A DNA stretch of 7,519 nt, taken from Prevotella sp. UBA5387 (GTDB lineage Bacteria > Bacteroidota > Bacteroidia > Bacteroidales > Bacteroidaceae). The notes beneath the pieces are model-generated. The model worked only from the letters and a program-made list of their open reading frames with translations. It was not told the DNA's origin and searched no databases. A program made the position numbers and the translations under genes. How positions within the stretch are numbered: the first letter of the stretch is position 1; the number at the start of each line of letters is the position of its first letter. Shown here one piece after another: positions 5,708-7,519 of the stretch. The DNA lies in assembly GCA_002407775.1 (NCBI GenBank), contig DHOP01000022.1, positions 2,519 to 10,037 of the forward strand. The letters run 5' to 3'.

Positions 5708-6778
5708 ATGAAACCTATCTTTATTTTATTGCTTACACTCCTATCCTGCACTATACCGGTTCTAGCACGCAGGTCATCAGTCAAGACTTTGTTGAATCGA
5801 CTCACTCAATTGCAAAAACAAGGCGTGATGATCGGACAACAGGACGCACTCTTCTATGGCACTACTTGGAAGTGGGAGTTCGGTCGTAGCGACATGCAAG
5901 ACGTGTGTGGAGACCATCCCGCCGTGCTTGGTTGCGAACTGAGTGGAATAGAGTTGGGACACGACCGCAACATCGATGGCGTCCCCTTCAAAGCCATGCG
6001 GGAGCAGATCATCAACTTTGCAAGTCATGGAGGAATCGTCACCCTGAGCTGGCACTGTCATAATCCGGCCAATGGCGAGAGTGCGTGGGATGTGAAGGCC
6101 GATGCCGTGGCAAAGGTGTCGCCTGGTGGCGAGAAGCATCTCCTGATGCAGGAATGGACAGCACGTGTCATCGACTTCATCAAGTCACTGCGTGACGCAC
6201 AGGGCCGCCCCATCCCCGTTATCTTCCGTCCATGGCACGAGATGAGTGGAAACTGGTTTTGGTGGGGTGCCGAGCATTGCACCACATCTCAGTTCAAAGC
6301 ACTCTATCGGATGACTTACAAACAATTCAAACGTGCTAAGATGAACCATATCATTTGGTGTTACTCGCCGGGAGCGAAAGTGGACGACACTCCAGAGCAC
6401 TATTTCTCTTTCTATCCAGGCAATGAAATAGTGGACATTCTAGGCTTTGACATTTACCATAATGCGACGGCAGAGGAGTTCGTCAAAACAACACAGGGTG
6501 ATTTAAAGATTATGCACGACTATGCATTGAAGCACAACAAACTATACGCCATTACTGAAACGGGTTATCGTAATACCCCCGATGCCAATTGGTACAGTTC
6601 AGTGCTAATGCCATCAATAAATAATTTCAATCCTATCTATGTACTCCTATGGCGTAATGCCTGGGACAACCCAGAGGAAAACTACGGTCCTGCACCTGAG
6701 AAAGCCTGCGCACCAGACTTTCGTAACCTTCATTCCAATAAACAGTTTCTGTTTCTAAAAGACTTAAAACATGACTGA
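5708..6778 (+). CDS. Exported beta-mannanase, GH26
   Basis: The ATG at 5708 begins a signal peptide (MKPIFILLLTLLSC...VLA), giving a 356-residue protein. The frame is open to 5603, but that part lies inside the GH5 gene and encodes nothing signal-like, so the later start is chosen. The export mode is ambiguous: LLSC (Cys14) could be a lipobox, while VLA-RR suits signal peptidase I. The single GH26 barrel shows GIVTLSWHCHNP, RPWHEMSGNWFWWG with acid/base Glu178, the SPG.. and LGFDIYH strands, and ITETGY with nucleophile Glu284. The 106-residue spacing of the two glutamates is close to that in characterised GH26 mannanases. Bacteroidota homologues release mannobiose from mannan or manno-oligosaccharides in the periplasm or at the surface, which is the compound the next gene's pathway needs. 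Its last 8 bases overlap the GH130 start, implying translational coupling. No binding module is present. Confidence 0.9.
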   Translation: MKPIFILLLTLLSCTIPVLARRSSVKTLLNRLTQLQKQGVMIGQQDALFYGTTWKWEFGRSDMQDVCGDHPAVLGCELSGIELGHDRNIDGVPFKAMREQIINFASHGGIVTLSWHCHNPANGESAWDVKADAVAKVSPGGEKHLLMQEWTARVIDFIKSLRDAQGRPIPVIFRPWHEMSGNWFWWGAEHCTTSQFKALYRMTYKQFKRAKMNHIIWCYSPGAKVDDTPEHYFSFYPGNEIVDILGFDIYHNATAEEFVKTTQGDLKIMHDYALKHNKLYAITETGYRNTPDANWYSSVLMPSINNFNPIYVLLWRNAWDNPEENYGPAPEKACAPDFRNLHSNKQFLFLKDLKHD

Positions 6779-7519
6779 TTTCCTATCCTTAGTTAACGCT
6801 GTACAGAAGCGTCACGATACGCTCATCAATCAAAAAAACACTCCTTTAGAAACCAGTAATGGTATCTATACCAAGTATGCATATCCTATTCTGACGGCAG
6901 AGCACACCCCTTTGGAGTGGCGTTATGACTTCTCCGAGAGAGACAACCCCTTCTTCGAGCAGCGCATCATAATCAATGCCACGTTCAACCCAGGGGCAAT
7001 CAAGTGGAAAGACAAGTATTTGCTAATCGTTCGCGTGGAGGGTGCCGATCGAAAGAGCTTCTTTGCCGTGGCCGAAAGTCCCAATGGGATAGACCACTTC
7101 CGCTTTTGGGATGAGCCAATCACTATGCCCGACTCCGCCGATCCCGCAACAAATATTTACGACATGCGCCTCACGGCTCATGAAGACGGTTACATCTATG
7201 GCCTCTTCTGCACCGAACGCCATGACGACAGGTACCCCAACGACCTTTCGGCAGCCGTAGCCACGGCAGGAATAGCCAGAACAAAAGATTTAAAGCAATG
7301 GGAACGACTTCCCGATCTGAAGTCATCGAGCCAACAGCGCAACGTCGTGCTCCACCCGGAATTTGTCAATGGCAAATATGCCCTATACACACGGCCGCAG
7401 GATGGGTTTATCGATGCCGGATCAGGTGGGGGCATTGGCTGGGCATTGGTTGACAATATCACTCATGCAGAGATACGCGACGAACAAATCATCAATACCC
7501 GCCGCTACCATACCATCAT
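6771..7519 (+). CDS. 4-O-beta-D-mannosyl-D-glucose phosphorylase, GH130 (3' end outside window)
   Basis: The frame opens at ATG 6771 (MTDFLSLVNAVQKRHDTLI) and runs off the window after about 249 residues, roughly two thirds of the usual length near 390. Segments VRVEGADRKSFFAVAESPNG, FWDEPI, YDMRLTAHEDG and RNVVLHPEF belong to GH130 subfamily 1. The Asp in YDMRLT is residue 131, the same number as the catalytic Asp of the Bacteroides fragilis enzyme as I recall it. The reaction is reversible phosphorolysis of mannosyl-beta-1,4-glucose to alpha-mannose-1-phosphate and glucose. The substrate arises when mannobiose 2-epimerase acts on mannobiose. There is no signal peptide, so it is cytoplasmic, unlike the two preceding enzymes. 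It overlaps the GH26 stop by 8 bases (ATGACTGA) in the +1 frame. The epimerase and an inner-membrane transporter would be expected just downstream. A mannooligosaccharide phosphorylase (GH130_2) is a less likely alternative. Confidence 0.9.
   Translation, partial: MTDFLSLVNAVQKRHDTLINQKNTPLETSNGIYTKYAYPILTAEHTPLEWRYDFSERDNPFFEQRIIINATFNPGAIKWKDKYLLIVRVEGADRKSFFAVAESPNGIDHFRFWDEPITMPDSADPATNIYDMRLTAHEDGYIYGLFCTERHDDRYPNDLSAAVATAGIARTKDLKQWERLPDLKSSSQQRNVVLHPEFVNGKYALYTRPQDGFIDAGSGGGIGWALVDNITHAEIRDEQIINTRRYHTI

Noticed and set aside
6923..7462. Minus-strand ORFs of 66-88 residues near the right end
   Set aside because: They are antisense to the GH130 gene, whose plus-strand frame carries the family motifs and catalytic Asp131.

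Overview
The window looks like chromosomal DNA of a gut or rumen Bacteroidota, most likely Prevotella or a close relative. The evidence is a serine palmitoyltransferase of the Bacteroides/Prevotella type, promoters with the phylum's TAnnTTTG -7 box instead of TATAAT, A-rich leaders without clear Shine-Dalgarno sites, a type IX-secretion-like protein tail, and a GH5/GH26/GH130 beta-mannan gene set. The phylum is well supported; the genus is inferred.

Layout. Positions 1-381 hold the 3' end of a secreted protein gene with a C-terminal sorting-like tail. A strong inverted repeat (426-462) separates it from a convergent minus-strand outer-membrane barrel gene (484-1353), which appears to have lost its 5' end and signal peptide. 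After about 240 bases without a convincing gene comes a minus-strand diacylglycerol/sphingoid-type lipid kinase (1595-2638). It is divergent from serine palmitoyltransferase (2813-4000), and the two share a 174-bp promoter region. A rho-independent terminator closes spt. It is followed by a 22-bp-period repeat array (4077-4208) that contains a near-perfect 27-bp hairpin, then by an AT-rich regulatory stretch with a 21-bp-spaced direct repeat and a -7 box.

The right part is a tightly packed plus-strand operon: GH5 endo-mannanase (4422-5699), GH26 mannanase (5708-6778) and GH130 mannosylglucose phosphorylase (6771 to beyond the window). The two exported mannanases would cut beta-1,4-mannan to mannobiose and short oligosaccharides. 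After uptake and epimerisation to mannosylglucose (the epimerase and transporter are not in the window), the cytoplasmic phosphorylase would yield mannose-1-phosphate and glucose.

No wholly unknown system is evident. The items most worth a second look are the repeat/hairpin array at 4077-4208, the lipid kinase paired with the sphingolipid gene, the candidate activator site upstream of the mannan operon, and the decapitated barrel gene.
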